This document shows positions 1-6,447 of a stretch of 11,304 nucleotides of DNA, in pieces (position 1 is the first letter of the stretch; every line of letters begins with the position of its first letter). Position numbers and translations under genes: made by a program. The notes below the pieces were generated by a model. That model ran no database searches and was not told the origin of the DNA. It saw nothing but the letters and a program-made list of their open reading frames with translations. Origin of the DNA: Microbacteriaceae bacterium (GTDB lineage: Bacteria; Actinomycetota; Actinomycetes; Actinomycetales; Microbacteriaceae); the NCBI GenBank assembly GCA_947455385.1, contig CANGNR010000029.1:1-11304 (forward strand). The letters are read 5' to 3'.

Positions 1-752
1 AAGCGAGAAAACTACTTGATTCTGGAGAACATCAACTTGAGGAGTTTCCTGTCGTTCCCTTCGCTCTCTTTCTTGGCCTGACAAATGACCAGGAGAGGAA
101 AATCTTCACGGACATTAATGGAAATCACAAAAACATGAACCGTTCGCTAATGCTGAATTTTCAGTCAAAGCAGTCGACTTTCGATCCGGCAAGCAGCGTT
201 GTGAGCCTATCCACTTGGTTGGCCAATCAACTGAGCGAGTCGGGCAATGTATTCCATCAGCTTGTAAACAAAGGGGGCAGCACGCGCGGCTACCGTCTTG
301 TCTACAACGGCGTGCCTCCAATCACACTCGTGGGTCTCTCGAATGCCTTACAAGAGTTTCTCTCTGCCGGTGCTGTGTTCCGAAAAGCTAATGAAGACCG
401 CCCAGACTTTCTGCTGACTGTGCTGAATGATTTTTATGGTTATGTTCGAAAAGCGCTCCCAGACACATTCGAGAGTTACAAGGACTACATTGTGCTCAAA
501 GGACTGGGTCTCGCCGCATTTGCGAGACTCGCAGGGACTTTCTACTCCAACGCGATGCCTGAACCTTCAAACTACTCACCTGCTGTGGCGAACGAGCTTA
601 TCCAAGTCGTAGCAGAGGAGATTGACTTTGACCGCTGGAAGTGGAGTGGTTTCACCGGCAAAGCAGCAACCCGGGTACTTCACGATGAGATGGTTAAGAA
701 ACTTCGGGAGAGGGGGTTTGGAGAACTTGTGCGACACAGAGTCAGCTACTGA
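1..752 (+). CDS. DGQHR/DndB-like domain protein, C-terminal part (5' end outside window)
   Basis: The frame is open from the first bases of the window (codons in phase with position 3) to a TGA at 750-752, so the gene begins upstream and the ATG at 135 is internal. About 249 residues are visible. Near their start lies FTDINGNHKNMNRSLMLNF, which resembles the conserved block that follows the DGQHR motif in DndB-like proteins (pattern F-x-D-I-N-x-N-x-K-x-x-x-x-S-L). The DGQHR motif itself would lie just outside the window. DndB is a regulator of the Dnd DNA-phosphorothioation genes, and related DGQHR proteins occur in other DNA-modification or defence loci. The rest of the protein is not recognised. 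Codon choice looks more A/T-rich than in the genes to the right, which fits horizontally acquired DNA. Which DGQHR subfamily this belongs to cannot be decided from the fragment. Confidence 0.7.
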   Translation, partial: ARKLLDSGEHQLEEFPVVPFALFLGLTNDQERKIFTDINGNHKNMNRSLMLNFQSKQSTFDPASSVVSLSTWLANQLSESGNVFHQLVNKGGSTRGYRLVYNGVPPITLVGLSNALQEFLSAGAVFRKANEDRPDFLLTVLNDFYGYVRKALPDTFESYKDYIVLKGLGLAAFARLAGTFYSNAMPEPSNYSPAVANELIQVVAEEIDFDRWKWSGFTGKAATRVLHDEMVKKLRERGFGELVRHRVSY

Positions 753-808
753 AGCTGTTCTTGGGCTGGGAACTTATCACCCAGGAGCCTCATTGACGCC
801 TAACTCAG

Positions 809-823
809 CCGAGCCTCCCTCGG
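809..823. terminator. Small hairpin between convergent genes, possible terminator
   Basis: CCGAG at 809-813 pairs with CTCGG at 819-823 around a 5-nt loop and is followed by TTT on the plus strand. It lies between the stop codons of the convergent genes ending at 752 and 840. A second weak hairpin (CTGGG 766-770 with CCCAG 780-784) sits upstream. The stems are short and neither strand has a real T-run, so termination here is only plausible. Confidence 0.3.
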
Positions 824-839
824 TTTCGATCCATTAGGA

Positions 840-1481
840 CTATTGGTTGTCCCAAATCACCCCATCCTGGAGACAGCCACCACCGGCACCCGAAGACCCG
901 ACCAGCGCCCCTGAACCCACATCCAAGCGGCCGTTGTCTTCGGTGTCGGTGAGAAAGGCGTGCAGGTTGTGCCCGTCGATGAAGTCTCGCATTGGGCATT
1001 CGGCGGTGCCGCGAAACCTGATGCCCTCGGGAAGGGGAATCATGGTGGTATCCCAGTCGAAGCCATAGGAGTCGAGCCAGATCGCCTGCTTGGCGGGAAC
1101 AACGGCGTTCATCGAGATGGGCTTATCGAAGCGCTTGAGGTGCCACTTGAGCTTCTGGTCGAGGCTGGCGTCACAGGTGAGAATCCACTCGCCCTCTGCA
1201 CACTCAGGCCTCACCGGCACAAGAGCTCGATTGAGGTAAGGCTCCAGGTGAAACTCCTCGATCTGGCCTCGAATCGTGTATTCGACGCCGTCGATGTAAT
1301 AGGGAGAGTCGAGCTGCGGTGCGTTGGTGTCGTGTGCCCAGATGTAGGTGAATCCGAGTTCGACAAACAAGAACGGAACATCGTGCCCAAAGTGAAGGGC
1401 AAAATGCTGGGCCAGACGCTCCTCGAGGCAGAGGTCTGAGAAGGCAATATCGAGAAACTGTGCGGCTTTGTCTTGATCCAT
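840..1481 (-). CDS. Hypothetical protein, 213 aa, function unknown
   Basis: I do not recognise this protein. The ATG at 1481 is supported by AAGGAG (1486-1491) four bases upstream, and the frame ends at TAG 840-842. The product is acidic, without a signal peptide or membrane segment, and rich in aromatic residues (several Trp, Phe and Tyr), so it is probably a soluble globular protein. It has four scattered cysteines that form no obvious metal-binding pair. The last 30 residues turn into a Gly/Ser-rich low-complexity tail (GSGALVGSSGAGGG) and end in VIWDNQ. It lies 81 bp downstream of another unknown gene on the same strand (1563-2051), which carries a riboswitch-like leader. Whether the two share a transcript is open: the gap holds a TATATA that could serve as a -10 box and no convincing terminator. 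Confidence 0.7.
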   Translation of the reverse strand: MDQDKAAQFLDIAFSDLCLEERLAQHFALHFGHDVPFLFVELGFTYIWAHDTNAPQLDSPYYIDGVEYTIRGQIEEFHLEPYLNRALVPVRPECAEGEWILTCDASLDQKLKWHLKRFDKPISMNAVVPAKQAIWLDSYGFDWDTTMIPLPEGIRFRGTAECPMRDFIDGHNLHAFLTDTEDNGRLDVGSGALVGSSGAGGGCLQDGVIWDNQ

Positions 1482-1492
1482 ATGGCTCCTTA

Positions 1493-1530
1493 GTTTCGAA
1501 ACGGGGATGCAAAAAAGGCCCCCATATATA
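1493..1530 (-). promoter_or_regulatory. Leader of the 213-aa gene: possible -10 box and a 10-bp palindrome
   Basis: On the minus strand the spacer reads TATATAT (about 1524-1530), then GGGGGCC and six T, then a perfect 10-bp palindrome GTTTCGAAAC (1493-1502) just before the ribosome binding site. The AT box could be a -10 element, but no convincing -35 is visible. The palindrome could be an operator. Both readings are tentative. Confidence 0.25.
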
Positions 1531-1562
1531 CGCGTGGTGGTGAATGTTGTGTTTCGGGCGCC

Positions 1563-2051
1563 TCAGAGGCGGGAAAAACCACAGTCGGCGTGAGCCGCGA
1601 GGACGGCATCCCAGTCAACGAGAGGTTTCTTCTTCCAGTGCTCTTCGTGGTCGAAGTCCACCGGTTCGTTTAGGTCGCATCCGGCACAGACAAGGCGATC
1701 GTGGAGCACGAATACCTGGGCTGGGGTATTCGTGAGGTGATCCCAGTGACCAGGCACATCGAGCCCTCGAGCTGGCAGGTCGTCGTAGTTGGCGAACTGA
1801 GGCAAAGACACTTTGAGGCCGCAGCAGCAATAGACCGCAGGGGTGGAACCCATGCCACCGGCCGCCACGTAGTGAATGCGCCTTCTCTGGGCCGAAGCGA
1901 ATGAGTTGAAGTCACCAGCTCTGCGGCTGCACATCCACTTGTCGTAGCCCTTGGTCGCTGGGCTTTTGTAGCGGGCTTCGTACTCGGCCGCAGTTTTGTC
2001 GGCCTCGAAATAGCGCGGTTCGTATTCTGGCGTTGGTTCTGAAGCGGGCAT
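1563..2051 (-). CDS. Unknown Cys-containing protein, 162 aa, under a SAM-type riboswitch
   Basis: The product begins MPASEPTPEYEPRYFEADK and ends ADCGFSRL; I do not recognise a family. I chose the ATG at 2051 because AGGGAGG (2059-2065) sits 7 nt upstream. The frame stays open upstream to an ATG at 2210, but that stretch is the structured leader. Visible features are a charged, Tyr/Glu-rich N-terminus, a Cys in WMCSRR, a CCC triplet in the segment VYCCCGLK, a C-x-x-C in VCAGCDL and a last Cys near the C-terminus. The cysteines with nearby His residues (HYVAAGG, HWDH, FDHEEHW) could bind zinc or another metal, but that is inference. There is no signal peptide or membrane segment. It is transcribed divergently from the TPR gene. 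The aptamer-like leader suggests that S-adenosylmethionine represses its translation, which hints at a link to sulfur, methionine or methylation metabolism. Confidence 0.75.
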   Translation of the reverse strand: MPASEPTPEYEPRYFEADKTAAEYEARYKSPATKGYDKWMCSRRAGDFNSFASAQRRRIHYVAAGGMGSTPAVYCCCGLKVSLPQFANYDDLPARGLDVPGHWDHLTNTPAQVFVLHDRLVCAGCDLNEPVDFDHEEHWKKKPLVDWDAVLAAHADCGFSRL

Positions 2052-2057
2052 GAAAAT

Positions 2058-2090
2058 GCCTCCCTTTCGTTGCCGGGAGGCTGGGCCTCC
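2058..2090 (-). promoter_or_regulatory. Expression platform: SD-sequestering hairpin and competing anti-sequester hairpin
   Basis: On the minus strand GCCTCCC (2075-2081) can pair with GGGAGGC (2058-2064) in a perfect 7-bp stem with a 10-nt loop. This buries the Shine-Dalgarno AGGGAGG of the 162-aa gene. The same GCCTCC (2076-2081) can instead pair with the preceding GGAGGC (2085-2090) in a 6-bp, 3-nt-loop hairpin, which frees the Shine-Dalgarno. The two structures exclude each other. The first two bases of the anti-sequester strand (2089-2090) are also the last two bases of the aptamer pseudoknot strand, so pseudoknot formation should favour the sequestered state. This is the layout of a translational OFF switch. 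Confidence 0.75.
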
Positions 2091-2181
2091 ACTGGTTGCC
2101 TCGGGCGGTTGCCCGGGGCCACATCGTTTTGGCACCTTTCCAGTGGGGAGGTTGCCGGACCTTTCGGTCACTCTTGATGCA
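2089..2181 (-). promoter_or_regulatory. SAM riboswitch aptamer, SAM-I/SAM-IV clan (probably SAM-I-IV variant)
   Basis: Read on the minus strand in order: P1 left side GCATC (2176-2180); the conserved AAGAGTG; a short P2, GACC-GAAA-GGTC (2158-2169); the core CGGCAACC; P3, ACCT (2149-2152) with AGGT (2134-2137); the core GGTGCCAA; and P1 right side GATGT (2121-2125, one G-U pair). Next comes a hairpin, CGGGC-AACC-GCCCG (2102-2115), extended by GCC/GGC across one mismatch. Finally CCAGTGG (2089-2095) is the exact complement of CCACTGG in the P3 loop (2140-2146). The core sequences are those of SAM-I and SAM-IV riboswitches. The hairpin followed by a strand that pairs with the P3 loop is the SAM-IV arrangement. 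P2 is much shorter than in standard SAM-I or SAM-IV, which points to the SAM-I-IV variant. Ligand identity is inferred from family knowledge. Confidence 0.85.
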
Positions 2182-2187
2182 AAAGAG

Positions 2188-2217
2188 AAGGTAACACACC
2201 GGCCAGACATTGTGCAA
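2188..2217 (-). promoter_or_regulatory. Candidate promoter for the riboswitch leader
   Basis: TTGCAC (minus strand, 2212-2217) and TACCTT (2188-2193) are separated by 18 bp and resemble weak -35 and -10 boxes. Transcription would then begin close to 2181, which is exactly where the P1 helix of the aptamer starts. The fit to the aptamer boundary is the main support; the boxes themselves match the consensus poorly. Confidence 0.35.
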
Positions 2218-2366
2218 GTTGAACGGCAGAAAAACTTTTCGGCGTGTTGCGGGCATCCGAAATAAAAATGTCGGGGGTCGGGTTCAAGATGGACTTCCCC
2301 CCACTTCGGCTTTCTGTAATTTGTTGGCCGTCCGGGACTATCCGCTATCGATCAAAGGAGATTCTT

Positions 2367-3806
2367 ATGGCACGTTTCAATGAAGAAGACGATGAGTTCG
2401 ATAGCGAAAATTCCCTCGAGCGCATCGCACGCAGCACAACCAACCAGGGCAAGGCCCACGAACTGATGCGCGCCGGCCGCGAGGTCGTGCATCGCGACTG
2501 GGCCAAGGCGCTCGTGTTCTATGACACCGCGCTCGACCTTTTTATCACCAACGGTGACATGACCGGCGCGGCCTATGCGTCGATTGCCATCGGCTTTGCT
2601 CACTGCCACCCACGCAACTGGCACGCTGCTGCGGCCGGCTACGGTCAGGCCATCGACTTTGCCCGTGCGGCTTCTCGCTCAGACATCGAGATCGACTGCA
2701 CGTTCTTTAAGGGGCGCTGCATGCGCAATGCCGAGGAGATCACCGAGGCCGCAAACCTCATGGGCCAGGCGCTCGCGATTGCGGCAGAGGTCAACTATCC
2801 GTTTCAGACCATCATCCGTCTTGAATACGGCCGTCTGCTTCGCAAGATGGGCCGCAACGAGGATGCCATCGTGGCGCTCGACCCGGCCATCGCCGAGGCC
2901 CGCGACAACGACCCGGGCAACTTTTTGCCGGCGTTGACCAACGAGAAGGCGATTGCCCTGCGCAACCTTCGTCGCTACCAGGATGGCCTCGACTTGGCAT
3001 CTGAGAGCAACGGGCTCGCGACCTACTTTGAGGCCGAGGGCGAGGTTGAGCGCAGCAAGTACCTCATGGCCGAGCTTCTGATTGAGCTCGGTCGCGAGGG
3101 TGAGGCGCTGACCGTGCTTGAAGAGATCAAGGAGTACGAGAACCCTGGGCGCGAGCGCAAGCACCAGCTGAAGGTCGACCACTTGTATGCCAAGGCGCTC
3201 AGCGGGGTTGGTCGCACCGAGGAGGCGCGCGAACTGCTGCTTCAGATCATTCCGCTCATGGACTCGCTAAAGCTCGCGGCAAATGCGGCGGATGCGGTTG
3301 CGGCGCTCTCGATCACCTACTTTGCCGAGGGCAACTCGCTCGACGCCAAGATTCAGCTCGAGAAGGCGCTGATTCGCGCCCGAGCGCTGAGCGACGTGGT
3401 GCTCGAAACCTCGATCTATCTGAGCCTCGGCATCATCGCGTACGAAACCGAAGACTGGGCCCAGGTTGCCGAGATGAACCGAGTCGTGCTCGACTCGCCA
3501 TTCGCCAACACTCAGCCTTGGTTCGCGGGTGCTCAGGCCGACCACGCCGTGGCGCTGGCCAAGCTCGGGCAGTTCGAGCAGGTGACGGTGCTGGCCAAGT
3601 CTGCCGCGAAGCTCGGCAAGACCAGCATGGATGGCACGCCCGACGCTCGCGCCTTGGCTCGCGCCAACTATGCGCTGCTGTTGGCCGGGCAGGCCGCGGA
3701 GGTCAAACCAAACCTCAAGCCGATCGCGCTAAAGGTAGTGACCAACGCACTTGCCAGCCACCAGATCGACCTCGCGCGCGAGGTCTCGGCCGAGTTTCTA
3801 AGCTAG
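2367..3806 (+). CDS. Tetratricopeptide-repeat (TPR) protein, 479 aa
   Basis: The ATG at 2367 follows AAAGGAG (2354-2360) with 6 nt spacing. An in-frame ATG at 2244 has no ribosome binding site and would translate the promoter region, so I rejected it. The N-terminus is acidic (MARFNEEDDEFDSENSLERI). From about residue 30 to the end the protein is an array of paired amphipathic helices with the TPR pattern of small residues and aromatics, for example DWAKALVFYDTALDLF, NWHAAAAGYGQAIDFA, RYQDGLDLASE, GRTEEARELLLQIIP and NSLDAKIQLEKALIRA. There is no signal peptide, membrane segment or catalytic domain, so it is most likely a cytoplasmic scaffold or binding protein whose partner is unknown. It is transcribed away from the riboswitch gene. 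Its stop (TAG 3804-3806) overlaps the end of the convergent phosphoesterase gene by 9 bp. Confidence 0.85.
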   Translation: MARFNEEDDEFDSENSLERIARSTTNQGKAHELMRAGREVVHRDWAKALVFYDTALDLFITNGDMTGAAYASIAIGFAHCHPRNWHAAAAGYGQAIDFARAASRSDIEIDCTFFKGRCMRNAEEITEAANLMGQALAIAAEVNYPFQTIIRLEYGRLLRKMGRNEDAIVALDPAIAEARDNDPGNFLPALTNEKAIALRNLRRYQDGLDLASESNGLATYFEAEGEVERSKYLMAELLIELGREGEALTVLEEIKEYENPGRERKHQLKVDHLYAKALSGVGRTEEARELLLQIIPLMDSLKLAANAADAVAALSITYFAEGNSLDAKIQLEKALIRARALSDVVLETSIYLSLGIIAYETEDWAQVAEMNRVVLDSPFANTQPWFAGAQADHAVALAKLGQFEQVTVLAKSAAKLGKTSMDGTPDARALARANYALLLAGQAAEVKPNLKPIALKVVTNALASHQIDLAREVSAEFLS

Positions 3807-5387
3807 CGGGTCTTCGAGCCACAACCAACGGTTGCGGTCATCAACAGAGCCGGTCCACTCGTCAAAGTTGGGGTCCTCGCCCTGACGCTGCCAGTCATTG
3901 GCGGCGATCAGGCGCGAGGCCCCGGCCAACGCTATCGGGTCGCTGAGCCAGTCTTCATCGGCGGCAAAGTTGAGCGGGGCAGCGTGGTCGATAACCACCG
4001 TGCCGATTGCAATGCGGCCATCGGCTGAACGAACGATCTCGATAGTGCGACCCTGCTGCGGCCAATCAATAAGAGAAGCGGCACGAACCTGCCAAAAACT
4101 GAGCTGCCCATTCGGCGCAACCGCCGGCTCAACGTGATTATCGTGCACGTGGCCACTCGCCCACAACACAACATTGCGGTGCTGCACGAGGAGCGAAAAG
4201 ACCTCGTCCTTCAGAACGGGGGCCGCCACGCCAGCCGGCGCATAGCCGTTGAACAAATCCTGCAACGGATGATGACTTGCCAACACAACGTATTTGCCGC
4301 GTGACGCCTCAAGTGTCTCGCGCAACCATGCGAACTGGGTCTGGTCGATGCAACCCTGCCATCCGCCGTGAGCATTCACTGTATCGAGCGCAATCAGGCG
4401 AACCGAATCGCCGATGTCACGCACGAAATAGGCCTGGTCGTCTGGGTTGCCTTTCAAGCCGTGGTCGTGACCGCACTTGGTATGAATGTTGACCCAGTCT
4501 TCGATCTGAGTGAAGCGACGGGCCTGATCGGCCGCCACCGTGCGAGTGTCGATGTCACTCGGGCTGCCATAAGTGGCAGGGCCAACCTCGCCGAAGTGAC
4601 CGAAGAACTCCTGCAGGTTTGCGGTGGCGCTCATTCGATTGAGCTTCTGGTTGCCAACTACGAGGTCGCTGACGTAATCGTTCGGCACGGCAACACCCTG
4701 CAAGAGTGCATCGTGATTGCCGTGAATGCCAAACCAACGGTGCTTTAGGCCCTCGGCAATGAACGGGCTGCGCGAAGCGTGAAGCAGACCGGGGAATGCC
4801 GGCACGCCGAATTGCGACTTCGGGCGATCCTCTTCGAGGCCATCTGGGGCAAAGTCTGGGTGGTAATAGTGGACGTCCCAGGTCTCGGCCTTCGGGCTAG
4901 CCGGACCATCGAACTGACCGTGGATGTCACCGCTCGTTGGGAGAATTGGGCCGCCATCCATGATGGTTTTGTACCAGGTGAGTTCGTTGTGCTGGCCATT
5001 GTCGGTGACATCGCCCGTGACGATAACCGCGTCGATTCGGCCGCCGGCAAGCGGACCCATCTCGATCTCGTTGGCAGCGCGAACCATCGACTCGGCGACC
5101 TGCACGCTCAAGAACTCGTGCGGACGATAGGTTCCGATGTATTTGACGATCGGCTGCATCGGGTGATCAGGGTCGGCAAGGCGGTCTAGAAACTCAAGCC
5201 GAGCAGGAGACTGGGTGTCGCAAACGTGAATATCGCTGAAGTGAATGAAAGTCGCGAGCACCTGAGTGATATCAGGGGTGCCACCGATGACTGGTTCGCC
5301 AGGCCTCAACTCGAGCCTAGTGGTGGCGATGCCATGGGCGTTGGCCTCGCGAACCATCTCGATGCGTTGCTCGTTGGTCTTAGGCAT
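3798..5387 (-). CDS. Metallophosphoesterase, PPA1498-like, without signal peptide
   Basis: This 529-aa protein carries the dinuclear-metal calcineurin-like phosphoesterase motifs: D-x-H in FSDIHVCDTQSPAR (Asp52, His54), GDVTD (124-128), GNHD (223-226), SHHP (371-374) and GHVH (412-415). Long inserts lie between them. The DTQSPARLEFLDR segment and the late DWPQQGRTIEIV segment are typical of the PPA1498-type family (TIGR03767) of actinobacteria. Members usually have a twin-arginine signal; here the N-terminus is MPKTNEQRIEMVREANAHG, with no signal, so the enzyme should be cytoplasmic. I chose ATG 5387 (GAAGG 5 nt upstream); a TTG at 5399 in frame lacks a good site. It overlaps the ABC ATPase gene by 8 bp and is the last gene of the phosphonate operon. 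Its substrate is unknown; a phosphate or phosphonate ester imported by this transporter would fit. Confidence 0.85.
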   Translation of the reverse strand: MPKTNEQRIEMVREANAHGIATTRLELRPGEPVIGGTPDITQVLATFIHFSDIHVCDTQSPARLEFLDRLADPDHPMQPIVKYIGTYRPHEFLSVQVAESMVRAANEIEMGPLAGGRIDAVIVTGDVTDNGQHNELTWYKTIMDGGPILPTSGDIHGQFDGPASPKAETWDVHYYHPDFAPDGLEEDRPKSQFGVPAFPGLLHASRSPFIAEGLKHRWFGIHGNHDALLQGVAVPNDYVSDLVVGNQKLNRMSATANLQEFFGHFGEVGPATYGSPSDIDTRTVAADQARRFTQIEDWVNIHTKCGHDHGLKGNPDDQAYFVRDIGDSVRLIALDTVNAHGGWQGCIDQTQFAWLRETLEASRGKYVVLASHHPLQDLFNGYAPAGVAAPVLKDEVFSLLVQHRNVVLWASGHVHDNHVEPAVAPNGQLSFWQVRAASLIDWPQQGRTIEIVRSADGRIAIGTVVIDHAAPLNFAADEDWLSDPIALAGASRLIAANDWQRQGEDPNFDEWTGSVDDRNRWLWLEDPLA

Positions 5388-6447
5388 TTGAGCCTTCAAT
5401 CATGATCTGCTTGGCGAGGAGCTCGACGGCAACGGCGTCGCCAGCGTGCAGGTCACCGGTGTCTGCGGTTGGCAGCAGGGCCGAAACCACGTGGCCGTCG
5501 GCGGTGCGTGCGGTCACCTGCGAGACAGGTCCGAGGAACGAACGATTGAGCACCGTCGCGTCGGCAACTGCCTTGGCATTGTGGGCCGGCTTGAACAGAC
5601 GGATGTTCTCTGGGCGAACCAGGGCGACGACCGAAGTGGGTGCAGCGGAATCGGTGTTCGAAACCTTGGCCTTGCCGCCGAGCAGATGAGCGTGCTTGCC
5701 ATCGAATTGCGCAGGAATCCGGTTCATATTGCCCACGAACGAAGCCACGAACGAGCTGGCCGGATTGCTGTAGAGCACATCCGGGGTATCGATTTGTTCG
5801 ATTTTGCCCCTGCTCATCACGGCGACTCGGTCGCTGATGGCCATGGCCTCTTCTTGGTCGTGAGTGACGAAGATCGTGGTGGTGCCGAGTTCAAGCTGCA
5901 GCCGACGGATTTCTTCACGAAGGCTCGTGCGAACCTTTGCATCGAGCGCGCTGAGGGGCTCGTCGAGCAGAAGCACCTCGGGCTCAACTGCGAGTGCACG
6001 AGCCAGGGCCACTCGCTGCTGCTGCCCGCCCGACATCTCGTGAGGGTAGCGCTTAGCCAGCGCACTCAAGCCGACAAGATCGAGCAGCTCGAGGGCCCTA
6101 GCCTTGCGCTCTGCCCCGCCAACGCCCTGCATGCGAAGACCGAAGGCCGCGTTTTCTTCGGCGGTGAGGTTCGGAAACAGCGAGTACTGCTGAAAGACCA
6201 TGCCCATGTGACGCTTGTGAGCCGGCAGTTCGGTGATATCTTCGCCGCGCACGAGCACCTTGCCAGAGTCGGCCTTTTCGAGGCCGGCAACGATGCGCAG
6301 CGCGGTGGTCTTGCCACAGCCAGATGGGCCGAGCAGCGCAACTAACTCGCCCGGCTTGACGTCGAGGTCGAGCGAATCGAGCGCGGTCAAGCCAGCAAAG
6401 CTCTTGGTAACCCCGCGCAGACGCAGGGCGGTCGACTTCTTCTTCAT
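5380..6447 (-). CDS. ABC transporter ATP-binding protein (aminophosphonate-type importer)
   Basis: This 355-aa ATPase powers the importer encoded by the next upstream genes. All ABC motifs are intact: Walker A GPSGCGKTT (40-48), Q-loop VFQQYSLFP (84-92), signature SGGQQQR (139-145), Walker B LLLDEP (159-164), D-loop SALDA and switch His196 in VTHDQEEA. The C-terminal 110 residues form the TOBE-like regulatory region usual in the spermidine/putrescine, Fe(III) and 2-aminoethylphosphonate (PhnT-type) ATPases. Start and upstream stop overlap as TAATG with the permease gene, and GGAGG lies just upstream, so translation is coupled. The ATPase alone cannot give the substrate; the aminophosphonate assignment rests on the linked FAD oxidoreductase and PhnX-like hydrolase. 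Iron or polyamine would be the alternatives. Confidence 0.92.
   Translation of the reverse strand: MKKKSTALRLRGVTKSFAGLTALDSLDLDVKPGELVALLGPSGCGKTTALRIVAGLEKADSGKVLVRGEDITELPAHKRHMGMVFQQYSLFPNLTAEENAAFGLRMQGVGGAERKARALELLDLVGLSALAKRYPHEMSGGQQQRVALARALAVEPEVLLLDEPLSALDAKVRTSLREEIRRLQLELGTTTIFVTHDQEEAMAISDRVAVMSRGKIEQIDTPDVLYSNPASSFVASFVGNMNRIPAQFDGKHAHLLGGKAKVSNTDSAAPTSVVALVRPENIRLFKPAHNAKAVADATVLNRSFLGPVSQVTARTADGHVVSALLPTADTGDLHAGDAVAVELLAKQIMIEGSNA

Noticed and set aside
1505..1520. GGGGGCC plus six T (minus strand) as an intrinsic terminator
   Set aside because: Only one arm of a terminator stem is present; no upstream GGCCCCC partner was found.
1559..1571. Hairpin CGCCT-CAG-AGGCG at the end of the 162-aa gene as terminator
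   Set aside because: It overlaps the stop codon and has no T-run on the minus strand, so it cannot be called a terminator.
2052..2210. N-terminal extension of the 162-aa protein from an ATG at 2210
   Set aside because: The stretch has the conserved aptamer core, paired stems and a good Shine-Dalgarno just before 2051; the translated extension looks like non-coding sequence.
2244..2366. Upstream start (2244) for the TPR protein
   Set aside because: There is no ribosome binding site at 2244, while AAAGGAG stands 6 nt before the ATG at 2367; the extra residues have no TPR character.
2244..2366. Promoter boxes for the TPR gene
   Set aside because: Several TTG- and TAT-like words exist, but none pairs with correct spacing and consensus, so no promoter was annotated.
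5446..6345. Long open frame on the plus strand opposite the ABC ATPase
   Set aside because: The minus-strand frame encodes an intact ATPase with all motifs; the opposite frame is a by-product of GC-rich codon use and its translation has no recognisable pattern.
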